From Gemmatimonadota bacterium (GTDB lineage: Bacteria; Gemmatimonadota; Gemmatimonadetes; Longimicrobiales; Gaopeijiaceae), in assembly GCA_016209885.1 (NCBI GenBank), contig JACQVF010000072.1:22846-86845 (forward strand): a stretch of DNA of 64,000 nucleotides, in the 5' to 3' direction. The position numbers and the translations under genes are program-made. Below the pieces are notes generated by a model. It searched no databases. It saw only the letters and a program-made list of their open reading frames with translations, and was not told the origin of the DNA. Of this stretch, positions 8,896 through 17,919 are shown piece by piece. Every line of letters begins with the position of its first letter. Position 1 is the first letter of the stretch.

Positions 8896-9510
8896 ATGGC
8901 GAGCGCAAGGGAGGCGGCGGAAGCGCCGGCCCCCCATCCTATCGTGGAGGCCGCGGCCCGCGGGATCCTTCCCGCCTGGGCCGAGGTGACGCTCGAGCGG
9001 CGAGGCCATATCGTCCGTGTCGTGACGCTGCTGAACGCATGGGCGAGGGCAGCCGGAGTGGCGCTGGCGGAGCGCACGCGGTGGCTCGCAGCGGGATGGC
9101 TCCACGACGCGCTGCGCGACGCGCCCGCCGATCGCCTGCGTCCGTGGTTGCCGGAGCCGCGGACGGACTGGCCACCCCAGCTCCTTCACGGACCCGCGGC
9201 AGCGGGCCGGCTCGGCGCGGAGGGGGTTCGCGACGAAGAGCTGCTCACTGCCGTGGCGTACCATACGCTGGGGCACGAGGGGTTCGGCACGCTTGGCAAG
9301 GCGCTCTACGCGGCGGACTTCCTCGAGCCCGGGCGCCGGTTTCGGTCGCGCTGGCGGGCCGAGCTGCGGCGTCGCATGCCCGCAGAGATAGAGCGGGTCA
9401 CCGAGGAGATCCTGGCCGCGCGCCTGGTCAACCTGATTGAGCGGCGGAGCACGATTCACCGCGAGACGCTCGCATTCTGGAACGCGATGGTGCGCCATGG
9501 CCGCCCGTGA
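8896..9510 (+). CDS. HD-domain phosphohydrolase, YqeK-like
   Basis: This 204-residue HD protein starts at ATG 8896 behind a GAGGAGGG ribosome-binding site. A histidine ends the first helix pair (RRGHIVRVV). The HD pair is in AAGWLHDALRD (~74-84), and AVAYHTLGHEGFGTLGKALY leads into AADFLEPGRRF, which matches the YqeK pattern of A+..HT.G ... +.+AD.+EP.R. YqeK proteins hydrolyse diadenosine tetraphosphate symmetrically. YqeK is often linked to nadD and LytR-type genes, and here a LytR_C protein follows with a 14-nt overlap. The family call is good; the substrate is inferred. Confidence 0.75.
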   Translation: MASAREAAEAPAPHPIVEAAARGILPAWAEVTLERRGHIVRVVTLLNAWARAAGVALAERTRWLAAGWLHDALRDAPADRLRPWLPEPRTDWPPQLLHGPAAAGRLGAEGVRDEELLTAVAYHTLGHEGFGTLGKALYAADFLEPGRRFRSRWRAELRRRMPAEIERVTEEILAARLVNLIERRSTIHRETLAFWNAMVRHGRP

Positions 9511-10048
9511 GCGGGTGCGCGTCGTCGCCGTGCTCCTGGTCGTCCTCGCGGCAGGCGTCCTCCTGGGCTCTGCGATCGCCCAGTGGCGGGCGGTGCAGCC
9601 ACCGGCGCTTGCAAGCCGGGCGCGTGCGCAGGCGCCCCCGGGTGAACGCATCCGGGTAGAGGTGCTCAACTCGGGCGGCCGGAAGAACGTGGCCCGCGAG
9701 GCCACGGACCTCCTGCGGGACCGCGGCTTCGATGTCGTCTACTTCGGGAACGCGGACCGCTTCGACCGCGATTCTTCGGCGGTGATCGACCGGGTCGGGA
9801 GGCACGAGCCGGCGCGGCTGGCGGCGGACGCCCTGGGGATCGGGACAGTCCTCAGTCAGCCGGACACCAACCTGTACGTGGACGTAAGCGTGCTGTTGGG
9901 GAGGGACTGGACGCCGGCGCCCGCGGACACGGCCGCCGCGACGTCCCGTCCCTGGTGGGATCCTCGCGCGCTCTGGCAGGCGCTGCGGAGAAGACAAGCG
10001 GGGACGGAGGAGCAGCCGGGCCGACGCTCCGTCACGGATGTACCCTAG
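9497..10048 (+). CDS. LytR C-terminal-domain protein, membrane anchored
   Basis: The 183-residue protein has one N-terminal membrane anchor (residues ~7-27, VVAVLLVVLAAGVLLGSAIA), then a LytR_C-type domain (~50-140). That domain contains IRVEVLNSGGRKNVAREATD, LLRDRGFDVVYFGNA, a DR.GR.E.A..LA..LG stretch and VDVSVLLGRDW. LytR_C domains occur on cell-envelope proteins and probably face the periplasm; the LCP catalytic domain is absent. The TAG stop (10046-10048) is formed by the first bases of the inverted-repeat element that follows, so the present C-terminus may have been set by that insertion. The last 25 residues are charged and probably disordered. Confidence 0.75.
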   Translation: MAARERVRVVAVLLVVLAAGVLLGSAIAQWRAVQPPALASRARAQAPPGERIRVEVLNSGGRKNVAREATDLLRDRGFDVVYFGNADRFDRDSSAVIDRVGRHEPARLAADALGIGTVLSQPDTNLYVDVSVLLGRDWTPAPADTAAATSRPWWDPRALWQALRRRQAGTEEQPGRRSVTDVP

Positions 10049-10325
10049 CAGGTCGCTGAAGAGCTACAGTGGGTCGCGCGCCCGGGGCTTGCGCGCCCGA
10101 GACAAGGAGCGAGGAGGAGTCGATGTCGGAGCCCTCGGCGACGACGAGCGACGCCGGATCGGGTGCGCAACCCCCAGGCGCCCTTCGGGTTGCGGCGGTG
10201 TGGGGGCATCGGCTGCGTTGCCGCTCCTTGACGATGCGCTTGGGTATCGCCGGCGTCGCGCCGCCTTGCCGCTGCCCCCACGGCGCTCGCAACGCGACCC
10301 GCTGTAGCTCTTCAGCGACCTGCTA
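10046..10325. mobile_element. 280-bp MITE-like element with 33-bp terminal inverted repeats at TA
   Basis: Positions 10046-10078 and 10293-10325 are inverted copies differing at one base in 33. Both ends carry TA (TAGCAGG...CCTGCTA), the pattern expected of an IS630/mariner-type non-autonomous element with a TA target duplication. No transposase fits inside. The interior contains a second inverted pair built on GTGGGGGC and GCCCCCAC. The left TA and next base form the stop codon of the LytR_C gene. A collapsed relative lies at 6889-6943. No autonomous parent element is in the window. Confidence 0.7.
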
Positions 10326-10345
10326 AGTTCCCCGCTCCCTCGCGC

Positions 10346-11455
10346 TCAGCTTCTCCTCGCAGCCGCGCGCGGTGCTGCAGGCGTCCGCGCGCGGCGTGCC
10401 CGCAGGTACGTGACCCGCAGCTGGCCGCAGGCGGCGGCAATGTCGCGGCCGCGCGGCTCCCGCACGGCCGCCGTCACCCCGCGGGCCTCGAGGCGCCGGG
10501 CAAAAGCGCGCATGTGCTCGGGCGCACTCGACGTCCAGTTGTTGTCCGGGATCGGGTTGAACGGGATGAGGTTCACGAACGCGTGCACGTCAAGAGCGAG
10601 GTCGGCGAGCCCGTCCGCCAGGTCGAGCGCGTCATTGATCCCTGCAATCATCGTGTACTCGAAGGTGAGGCGCCTGCCACCCGCCCGCTGGAACGCCCGC
10701 AGCGCGTCCATGAGGACCGGCAGCGGGTAGCGCTTCTCCAGCGGCACGAGCTCCTGCCGGAGCTCGGAGTTCGGCGCGTGGAGCGAGACCGCCAGGCGGA
10801 ACTGCTCAGGCCGCTTTGCGAGCTCGAGGATCCCGGGAACGACTCCCACGGTAGACACCGTGATTCGCCGGGCTCCCACCTCGTAACCCCGGTTGAGGAT
10901 CGTGAGCGCGGTCATGAGCGCCTTGCGGTTCGCCAGCGGCTCACCCATTCCCATGAACACCAGGTTCGAGATCGGCGGCCACCGCTGGTCCGCCGCCCAG
11001 CGCCGGGACGCCCGGTATTGTGAAACGATCTCACCCGCCGTGAGCTGCCGCCGGAAGCCACCCCACCCGGTCGAGCAGAAGGTGCACCCCATGGCGCAGC
11101 CCGCTTGCGAGGAGAGACAGAGGGTGACCCGCGAGCCGCTGGGGATGAGGACGGATTCCACGAGCTCGCCGTCCGTCAGCCCCCAGAGGTGCTTGACCGT
11201 TCCGTCCACCGAGCGCGCGGCCTCGGCGCTGGCGGGCTCCGCAAGCGTGAATGCCTCGGCCAGCGCTTCGCGCTCCCGCGCGGGCAGATCCGTCATCTCG
11301 ACGAAGCGGGTAGCGCCGCCCTCGTAGATCCAACTCGCGACCTGCGCCACGCGATACGCCGGCTGGCCGTGCGCGGCGAAATGCATCCGCAGCGCGCCGT
11401 CCAGTTCCCCGGGCGTCAGGGAGAGCACGTCGAGGCGCTCATCGCGGGTCGTCAT
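10346..11455 (-). CDS. rlmN: 23S rRNA (adenine2503-C2)-methyltransferase, radical SAM
   Basis: The 369-residue radical-SAM enzyme methylates C2 of A2503 in 23S rRNA (and A37 of some tRNAs in known homologues). The cluster-binding CxxxCxxC is Cys120, Cys124 and Cys127 in QAGCAMGCTFCSTG. FMGMGEPLAN binds SAM, and the mechanistic C-terminal Cys lies in AAACGQLR. The ATG at 11455 is chosen because conserved sequence (LDVLSLTPGEL) begins just after it; the frame is open further upstream but that part is a shadow of the next gene. The start overlaps the stop of the beta-barrel gene by ATGA. Confidence 0.95.
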   Translation of the reverse strand: MTTRDERLDVLSLTPGELDGALRMHFAAHGQPAYRVAQVASWIYEGGATRFVEMTDLPAREREALAEAFTLAEPASAEAARSVDGTVKHLWGLTDGELVESVLIPSGSRVTLCLSSQAGCAMGCTFCSTGWGGFRRQLTAGEIVSQYRASRRWAADQRWPPISNLVFMGMGEPLANRKALMTALTILNRGYEVGARRITVSTVGVVPGILELAKRPEQFRLAVSLHAPNSELRQELVPLEKRYPLPVLMDALRAFQRAGGRRLTFEYTMIAGINDALDLADGLADLALDVHAFVNLIPFNPIPDNNWTSSAPEHMRAFARRLEARGVTAAVREPRGRDIAAACGQLRVTYLRARRARTPAAPRAAARRS

Positions 11456-12330
11456 GGAAGCTCGATGGCAAACCGGTAGTGGAGCGCCGGGCCGAAATCG
11501 TTGGGAAGCTCTTCCCACAGCACAGCCACGGAGTACCGCCCGAAGTCGGCGCCCAGCATCCAGAGACCCACCCAGCTCCCGTCCTCCGTGGTGTGACTGA
11601 GCCCGGCCTCCACGTGCAGCCGGCGCCGCCACGTCACGCCGGTGGCGAATCTGTGCTCAACGGCGTCGCCCTCGAAACGATCGGCGATCCCGTACGCAAT
11701 CCGTGCGCTCCACGGGCGCGGCACGCGTTCCGGCGTCGTCATCTCTACCCCGGCGCGCCACGCAGGCTCCGCGGGAAAGTCGCGAAGCAGGATGGCGAAC
11801 CGGGAGGGAAGCGCGAGCTCGGCGCGCAGGATAACCCCCGCATCGACCGCGACGCGGTCGGCCACCCGGTCCCTGTACCCGGCGCGAAGGTAACGTACGG
11901 CAAGCCCGACGGCGGCGCCGGGCGGCACGCGCCGAGCGAGCGACACGGCGACCGCATCGTCGCCCACATCGAGGAGGGCGCCGTCCGCGGACGGCGATTC
12001 GTCCGTCCTCGGGATGTCGCCGATCCCCAGGTGCTGGTATGCCGCGGCGACCCGGCCGATCCAGGGGAGGTTGCCCGTAACGCTCATGGCGAGACCTCGA
12101 AGCCCGGTGGCGTCTGGGCCATCCACGTGGGCGATCCACATCTCCCCGTGCCCGTCCACGCCCGCCGAGATGCCCGCCGGGTTCCACAGCGCCGCGGCGC
12201 CGCCGGTCAGGAGCGCCTCCGGCCACGGCGTGGCGCGCACGGGCCAGCGGAGGAGGATCTGCCCGGCCCCGGGGCCGGGGGACGATAGGAGAAGGAGGAC
12301 GGCACAGAGCGCCGGGCTGCTCCGCTTCAT
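11452..12330 (-). CDS. PorV/UPF0164-like outer-membrane beta-barrel protein
   Basis: The 292-residue protein has a clear signal peptide (MKRSSPALCAVLLLL, cleavage near GAG-QI). After it come alternating polar/hydrophobic strands ending in an aromatic-rich C-terminus (LHYRFAIELP), typical of an outer-membrane barrel. Early segments such as AAALWNPAGISAG resemble the NPA(G) motif of the PorV/FadL/UPF0164 class. The start is ATG 12330; ATG 12366 in frame is an alternative. It precedes rlmN with an ATGA overlap, so the two are co-transcribed. Cargo or partner is not evident. Confidence 0.65.
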   Translation of the reverse strand: MKRSSPALCAVLLLLSSPGPGAGQILLRWPVRATPWPEALLTGGAAALWNPAGISAGVDGHGEMWIAHVDGPDATGLRGLAMSVTGNLPWIGRVAAAYQHLGIGDIPRTDESPSADGALLDVGDDAVAVSLARRVPPGAAVGLAVRYLRAGYRDRVADRVAVDAGVILRAELALPSRFAILLRDFPAEPAWRAGVEMTTPERVPRPWSARIAYGIADRFEGDAVEHRFATGVTWRRRLHVEAGLSHTTEDGSWVGLWMLGADFGRYSVAVLWEELPNDFGPALHYRFAIELP

Positions 12331-12465
12331 CGGGCCTCGTCGCTTGAAGGACCGGTTAGGCACCATTAACTTAGCGCGATCGGGGCGGGCCGGTAACGGG
12401 GCCCGCGACCTCCTCAGGGGTCCGCACATCCCGGGAGGACGAGTGGCGACGAACGACGCGCACGG

Positions 12466-12855
12466 GTGATCGAAGCGCTGATCTCGTGGGGACCCGCCGC
12501 CGCCTGGGCGGTGGTCCTCTTTTTCTTGAGCCAGCAGGGCGACCTGGGAAAGAGCGACCTCTTCGCCCACGCCGACAAGCTGGCCCACCTGAGCTTGTAC
12601 GCCGTGCTCGGCGCCACTCTGGCGTGGGGGCGCGGCTGGCGCCGTTCGCCGATTCCCCACTGGCTTCTCGTGCTGGCGGGCGTCCTCTACGGCGCCAGCG
12701 ACGAGCTCCACCAGTCGTGGGTGCCGGGGCGGTCGCCGTCCGCCGTCGATCTCGTGGCCGACGGCCTGGGCGTGATCGTCGGCTACGCGCTCCTTCTTCG
12801 ATTCTGGCCGGGCCGCCGCATCACCGCCGCCGAGCGGTCCGTCTCCCTCGGATGA
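12466..12855 (+). CDS. VanZ family membrane protein
   Basis: The 129-residue protein has about four membrane helices. Family marks are DKLAHLSLYAVLGA near residues 37-50 and DELHQSWVPGRSPSAVDLVADGLG near 78-101, the conserved DE.HQ.F.PGR...D...N..G pattern. VanZ proteins are named for low-level teicoplanin resistance, but most chromosomal members are uncharacterised. The GTG start at 12466 lies 135 nt from the divergent beta-barrel gene. Its TGA overlaps the aspS ATG (ATGA). Confidence 0.85.
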   Translation: MIEALISWGPAAAWAVVLFFLSQQGDLGKSDLFAHADKLAHLSLYAVLGATLAWGRGWRRSPIPHWLLVLAGVLYGASDELHQSWVPGRSPSAVDLVADGLGVIVGYALLLRFWPGRRITAAERSVSLG

Positions 12856-14648
12856 CCGACGCCGAGCGCACCACGGGACGCACCCGTATGGTCGGCGGCC
12901 TGCGGGCCGCCGATGCCGGAGCCCGGCTCCGCCTCGCCGGCTGGGTCCACCGCCGGCGCGACCTTGGCGGGCTCATCTTCGTGGACCTGCGCGACCGGTC
13001 CGGCCTCGTCCAGATCTCGTTCGGTCCCGAGTGGACGAACGCCGAGGGGATCGCGTTCGCCCAGGAGCTGGGCTCCGAGGACGTCATCACCGTCGAGGGC
13101 GTGGTCACGCTCCGGCCCGAGAAGGCCAGGAATCCAGAGATCGCCACGGGCGACGTCGAGGTCCGCGTCCACACGCTCGCGCGCCTGTCCAGGGCGGAGA
13201 CCCCGGCGATCCCGGTGGCCCGCGCGCCAAACGAGGAGTTGCCCGCCGAGGAGCTTCGGCTGCGCCACCGCCCGCTCGATCTCCGGCGCCCGGAGCTCCA
13301 GCGCAACCTCATCCTGCGCCACCGGCTGGCCCTCGCCACGCGGCGTTACTTCGACAGCCTCGGCTTCCTCGAGATCGAGACGCCGATCCTCACGAAGCGG
13401 ACTCCGGAGGGCGCTCGGGATTACCTGGTGCCCAGCCGGATCCACCGTGGGGAGTTCTACGCGCTGCCTCAGAGCCCACAGCTCTACAAGCAGATCCTCA
13501 TGGTGGCGGGCCTCGACCGCTACTTCCAGATCGCCCGGTGCTTCCGCGACGAGGACCTGAGAGCGGACCGCCAGCCGGAGTTCACACAGATCGATGTCGA
13601 AGCTTCCTTCGTGGAACAGGACGACATCCTGGGCTGGACGGAGGGGCTCATGGCCGTGCTCGCCCGCGAGGCCGGGCTCGAGGCAGAACCACCCTTCCCG
13701 CGGCTGCGCTACCCGGACGCCATGGAACGCTTCGGGAGCGACCGGCCAGACCTGCGCTACGAGCTCGAGATCCAGGACTGGACGCGCCCCCTCGCTGCCC
13801 TCGACTTCCCGCCTCTGCGCGCCGCGGTGGCCGACGGCGGCCGCATTCGCGGGATCCGCGTGACCGGCGGTGCCAGAGCGAGCCGGCGGACCCTCGACGA
13901 GCTCGCGGAGACCGCCAAGACAGCCGGTGCGCCCGGGCTCCTGTGGGTGAAGAAGAACGACGGCCAGCCCTCGGGCCCCCTGGCTCGCACCATGACCGCG
14001 GGCAGCCTCGAGGCCCTCGGCCTCGCCGATGGCGATCTCGCACTTGCAGTGGCCGGCACCGACCGCGTCACTTCGCCCGCCCTCGCCGCCGTACGCCTCG
14101 CCGCAGCCCGCGCGCTCAAGCTGCCGGCGACGCGGCCCCACGCCTGGCTCTGGATCGTCGAGTTCCCGCTCTTCGAGGTGACGGACGGCGGCGCACTGGC
14201 ACCCTCGAACCACCCGTTCACTCGCCCGTGGGTCGAGGACCTGGAGCGCCTGGAGACAGATCCGCTCTCGGTTCGCAGCTTCGCGTACGATGTCGTATAC
14301 AATGGAACGGAGCTCGGGGGCGGCAGCCTGAGGATCCACGACGCGGCGCTGCAGCGGCGGGTCCTGCGGGTCCTCGGGGTCGGTGATCGGGAGATCGACG
14401 CGAAGTTCGGCTTCCTGCTGGAGGCGTTGCGGTCGGGCGCGCCGCCGCACGGCGGGATCGCGCTGGGACTCGACCGCATCGTGATGCAGTTCGGTGGGGC
14501 CGGGAGCCTCCGGGACGTGATCGCGTTCCCGAAGACGACGGCGGCCCGGGCGCTCTTCGAGCGTGCGCCTTCGCCTGTGACGCCGGAGGAGCTGGCGGAT
14601 CTGCATCTCCGACGGGCAGAGGATGCACCAGGGGTGGATTTGGGCTAG
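12852..14648 (+). CDS. aspS: Aspartyl-tRNA synthetase, bacterial type with GAD insertion
   Basis: The 598-residue class IIb synthetase charges tRNA-Asp. The OB-fold anticodon domain is N-terminal (LAGWVHRRRDLGGLIFVDLR). The catalytic core has motif 2 (FRDEDLRADRQPEFTQID) and motif 3 (GIALGLDRIV), and is interrupted by a bacterial GAD-type insertion (~300-420). RRRDLG keeps Leu where known non-discriminating bacterial AspRS often have His, which hints at a discriminating enzyme; this is from family knowledge and not tested. ATG 12852 overlaps the VanZ stop. The larger frame upstream is a shadow of VanZ. Confidence 0.96.
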   Translation: MTDAERTTGRTRMVGGLRAADAGARLRLAGWVHRRRDLGGLIFVDLRDRSGLVQISFGPEWTNAEGIAFAQELGSEDVITVEGVVTLRPEKARNPEIATGDVEVRVHTLARLSRAETPAIPVARAPNEELPAEELRLRHRPLDLRRPELQRNLILRHRLALATRRYFDSLGFLEIETPILTKRTPEGARDYLVPSRIHRGEFYALPQSPQLYKQILMVAGLDRYFQIARCFRDEDLRADRQPEFTQIDVEASFVEQDDILGWTEGLMAVLAREAGLEAEPPFPRLRYPDAMERFGSDRPDLRYELEIQDWTRPLAALDFPPLRAAVADGGRIRGIRVTGGARASRRTLDELAETAKTAGAPGLLWVKKNDGQPSGPLARTMTAGSLEALGLADGDLALAVAGTDRVTSPALAAVRLAAARALKLPATRPHAWLWIVEFPLFEVTDGGALAPSNHPFTRPWVEDLERLETDPLSVRSFAYDVVYNGTELGGGSLRIHDAALQRRVLRVLGVGDREIDAKFGFLLEALRSGAPPHGGIALGLDRIVMQFGGAGSLRDVIAFPKTTAARALFERAPSPVTPEELADLHLRRAEDAPGVDLG

Positions 14649-14687
14649 GGCCGCGGTGGGATCGGGGGTCTACCACGCGGGTACTGA

Positions 14688-15671
14688 ATGGCGAACGTGC
14701 AGAATACGATCGTCGAGCACAGGCTGAGTGCCGAGGGGGCGGACCCCCTGCTCCTGGCGGGCGTGAACGATGCGAACGTGCAGGAGCTCGCCCGCCTCGG
14801 CGGCTGCCGGGCGATCCTGCGCGGGGATCATCTGATCCTGTCGGGCGAACTGGCGGCGGTCGAGCGGTGCGTCCCGGTCGCGCAGCACATGATCGAGCTG
14901 GCGCGCCTGAGGGTCCCGTTCGATGCGTCGGATATCGCCCGCTTCGTCGAGGACCGGGGGGCGGCGGGCGAGGAAGGCGCGGTCTATCGGCGGGAGGCGC
15001 ATCGCATCGCGCTCCCCGGTTCCCGCAAAGTCATCACGCCGAAGTCTGAAGGTCAGCGGGAGTATCTGGACGCGATGGCGACCCACGACATCGTGGTGAG
15101 CATCGGTCCGGCGGGGACCGGGAAGACCTATCTCGCCGTCGCCTCTGCGGTGGACGCGCTGTACAAGAAGAAGGTGCGGCGCATCATTCTGGCGCGTCCG
15201 GCGGTGGAGGCGGGTGAGAGCCTGGGGTTCCTGCCCGGCGATCTCCAAGAGAAGGTGGATCCGTATCTGCGTCCGCTCTACGACGCCCTGGAAGACATGA
15301 TGCCGGCGGAGCGCGTGCGTCGTGCCCTCGAGGCCGGGACGATGGAGATCGCGCCACTGGCCTACATGCGAGGGCGCACGCTCTCCGATGCGGTGGTCAT
15401 CCTGGATGAGGCGCAGAACGCGACGACCATGCAGATGAAGATGTTTCTGACCCGGCTCGGGCTGAACTCTCGGACGGTGATCACCGGCGACAAGACCCAG
15501 ATCGATCTGATGCGCCGGGAGGAGTCGGGGCTTCTCGAGATCGAGCGGATTCTCAGGGGGATCGAGGGCATCGCGTTCGTGTACCTGGAGGCCGCGGACG
15601 TGATCCGCCACCGGCTCGTGAAGGACATCATTCGCGCCTACGAGTCGGCATTCGGGGAGGAGAGCGGGTGA
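14688..15671 (+). CDS. ybeZ: PhoH-like ATPase (YbeZ family)
   Basis: The 327-residue protein has an N-terminal KH-like region (~10-70) and a PhoH ATPase core. The core shows Walker A GPAGTGKT at 140-147, VEAGESLGFLPGDLQEKVDPY, PLAYMRGRTL, Walker B VVILDEAQN and the sensor-like TGDKTQIDL. In known bacteria YbeZ works with YbeY in rRNA maturation and ribosome quality control, and ybeY lies two genes downstream. Its TGA overlaps the GTG start of the pgpH-like gene. Confidence 0.93.
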   Translation: MANVQNTIVEHRLSAEGADPLLLAGVNDANVQELARLGGCRAILRGDHLILSGELAAVERCVPVAQHMIELARLRVPFDASDIARFVEDRGAAGEEGAVYRREAHRIALPGSRKVITPKSEGQREYLDAMATHDIVVSIGPAGTGKTYLAVASAVDALYKKKVRRIILARPAVEAGESLGFLPGDLQEKVDPYLRPLYDALEDMMPAERVRRALEAGTMEIAPLAYMRGRTLSDAVVILDEAQNATTMQMKMFLTRLGLNSRTVITGDKTQIDLMRREESGLLEIERILRGIEGIAFVYLEAADVIRHRLVKDIIRAYESAFGEESG

Positions 15672-17911
15672 GTCACGGCCCGGATCGCATGGGTGGGCCT
15701 CCATGGGCGTTTCTGTCGAGGCCGCCGCAGCGTCGCTGGCCGGACGCCGCCTTTCACCACGGGGCGCGCATCCTGCTCCTGGTCGTGGTGGCCCTCGTCA
15801 TCACCGCGCTGTTCCCGGCCGAGCGCCGAGCGCCCCGTGTGAGCCGCTACACGCTGGGGATGGTGGCGGCAGAAGACATCCTCGCCGAGTTCGCGTTCGC
15901 GATCCCGAAGTCCGAGGAGGAGCTGGAACGAGACCGGCGCGAGGCGGTCGCGCTGGTGCCGCCCACCTTCGATCACGAGCCGCAGGTCGCCGATTCCGTG
16001 CGGGTGCGCCTGGAGCGCTTCTTCGCCGAGTTGGAGCGCGCCGTGTCCGCGAGCCAGCGCGGCAGCGACTCGGTTAGGGCCGTGCTGGACCGGTACGGGG
16101 TTCCGGCGTCCGAGTCCCAGGTCGCGCTGCTCTCCGGCCGGGACGGCCGGCAGCTCCTCTCCAGGTCGACGCTTCGGTCGGTGATGGAGATTCTGCCGCA
16201 CGGCGCCGTGAATGCGACGGACGCGGAGCTGATCACCACGGACCGGGTGGCCGTGCGCGATCGCGGTGAGGAGCGGCTCGTGCCACGCGACTCGGTGGTC
16301 ACGGTGCGGGATTTCTATCGGCAGGCGAGCCGCCTCCTGCCGGCTTCGGCGCCCCCCGACCTGGTGGAGCTCCAGCGCCTCGTGCTCATCCGCTTTTTCG
16401 CGCCGACGTACGTGCTGGAGGCGGCGGCGACGGAGGCGGACTGGCGGGCGGCGCGGGCGTCTGTGCCGACGGTGACGGGATACGTGCTGCAGGGCGAAGC
16501 GATCATCAAGGCACACGAGCAGATCGGCGAGCGCGAGCTCGAGCGGCTGAATGCGTACCAGCGCGAGCTCGAGCGCCGGGGGCTCGTCCGGGAGGCCGGG
16601 GTGGATGTGGGGTGGCTCGCTGGACACGGGTTGCTCATGCTGCTCGTGCTCGCGGTCTTCGGGCTGCACGTGTTCTTCTTCCGGCCGGACATCTACGGAA
16701 ACTTCCGCTGGGTGCTGCTCTTCGCGCTGCTCACCCTGGCGTACGCGGCGGCCGCGTCGCTCATCGCGCACCGCGGCTATCGCGCGGAGCTGATCCCCAT
16801 CGCCTTCGTGTCGCTCGCCGTCGCCATGCTCTGGGACGGCCGCATCTCGCTCATCTTCAGCCTGGTGCTCGGGATCCTCGTGGGCGCGCAGACTCCGTTC
16901 TTCGACTTTCCGGCGCTTGCGACGACGATCACGGGCGGCGCCGCGGCGGCGCTCAGCGTGCGGGTTGTGCGGCGGCGCGCCCAGGCCTGGGTCTTCAGCG
17001 CCATGATCACGGCGGCGTACGCCGCCGTGATCCTCGCGCTCGCTCTCATACTGAAGCGGCCTGTCACGGAAATGCTCTGGTCCTGTCTGTTCGGCGCCAT
17101 CAGCGCCACGGGCAGCGCCATGCTCGCCATGGGCTTCATGCCCGTGTTCGAGTGGTTCACCCGCATCACGACGGACCAGACGCTGCTGGAGTGGGCGGAT
17201 CCGAACCGGTCGCTGCTCAAGCGGCTGGCGCTCGAGGCACCGGGCACCTACGCCCACACGATCAACGTGGCGAACCTCGCGGAGTCCGCCACGAACGTCA
17301 TCGGCGGCAACGGGCTCCTGGCGCGGGTGGGCGTCTACTACCACGACATTGGGAAGGTGCTGCGCCCCCAGTACTTCGTGGAGAACCAGCCGCTCGGGCG
17401 GAACCCGCACGACAAGCTGAAGCCGGCGACCTCGGCGGCGATCGTGCGCGAGCACGTGGTGGAAGGGCTCAACCTGGCGAGGGAGGCCAAGCTGCCCGCT
17501 GCCCTCGCCGCGTTCATCGCCGAGCACCATGGGACCCAGCCCATCAGCTTCTTCTATGAGAGGGCCCAGGAGGAGGGCGAGGACGCGATAAACCCGCAGG
17601 ACTTCGCGTACCCGGGTCCGAAGCCGCAGACGAAGGAGACGGCCATCGCCATGCTCGCCGACTCTGTGGAATCGGCGGCCCGCGTGCTCCAGGACCCTAC
17701 GTCCGAACGCATCCACGCTCTGGTGGACCGCATCGTGGACGACCGCATCGCCTCCGGGCAACTCGATCGGGCGCCCCTCACCCTGGCCGAGATCGCCAGG
17801 ATCAAAGCGCAGTTCGTCAAGGTGATCGCCGGGATGCACCACCAGCGCCTCGACTACCCGACGACTCAGGACCTCACGGAGAGCCCCGCGCCTGCCGAGG
17901 CGGTCTCCTGA
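15668..17911 (+). CDS. pgpH: 7TM-HD cyclic-di-AMP phosphodiesterase (PgpH family)
   Basis: The 747-residue protein has one N-terminal TM helix (~30-50), an extracytoplasmic 7TMR-HDED-like domain (~60-310), a block of seven membrane helices (~315-500) and a cytoplasmic HD domain (~525-720). HD motifs include TYAHTINVANLAESA, YYHDIGKVLRPQYFVENQ, NPHDKLKP.TSAAIVREHV and AFIAEHHGTQPISFFYERA. Listeria PgpH of this architecture degrades c-di-AMP. GTG 15668 overlaps the phoH stop, and the phoH-pgpH-ybeY order is conserved across many phyla. Confidence 0.92.
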   Translation: MSHGPDRMGGPPWAFLSRPPQRRWPDAAFHHGARILLLVVVALVITALFPAERRAPRVSRYTLGMVAAEDILAEFAFAIPKSEEELERDRREAVALVPPTFDHEPQVADSVRVRLERFFAELERAVSASQRGSDSVRAVLDRYGVPASESQVALLSGRDGRQLLSRSTLRSVMEILPHGAVNATDAELITTDRVAVRDRGEERLVPRDSVVTVRDFYRQASRLLPASAPPDLVELQRLVLIRFFAPTYVLEAAATEADWRAARASVPTVTGYVLQGEAIIKAHEQIGERELERLNAYQRELERRGLVREAGVDVGWLAGHGLLMLLVLAVFGLHVFFFRPDIYGNFRWVLLFALLTLAYAAAASLIAHRGYRAELIPIAFVSLAVAMLWDGRISLIFSLVLGILVGAQTPFFDFPALATTITGGAAAALSVRVVRRRAQAWVFSAMITAAYAAVILALALILKRPVTEMLWSCLFGAISATGSAMLAMGFMPVFEWFTRITTDQTLLEWADPNRSLLKRLALEAPGTYAHTINVANLAESATNVIGGNGLLARVGVYYHDIGKVLRPQYFVENQPLGRNPHDKLKPATSAAIVREHVVEGLNLAREAKLPAALAAFIAEHHGTQPISFFYERAQEEGEDAINPQDFAYPGPKPQTKETAIAMLADSVESAARVLQDPTSERIHALVDRIVDDRIASGQLDRAPLTLAEIARIKAQFVKVIAGMHHQRLDYPTTQDLTESPAPAEAVS

Positions 17912-17919
17912 GGGACCGC

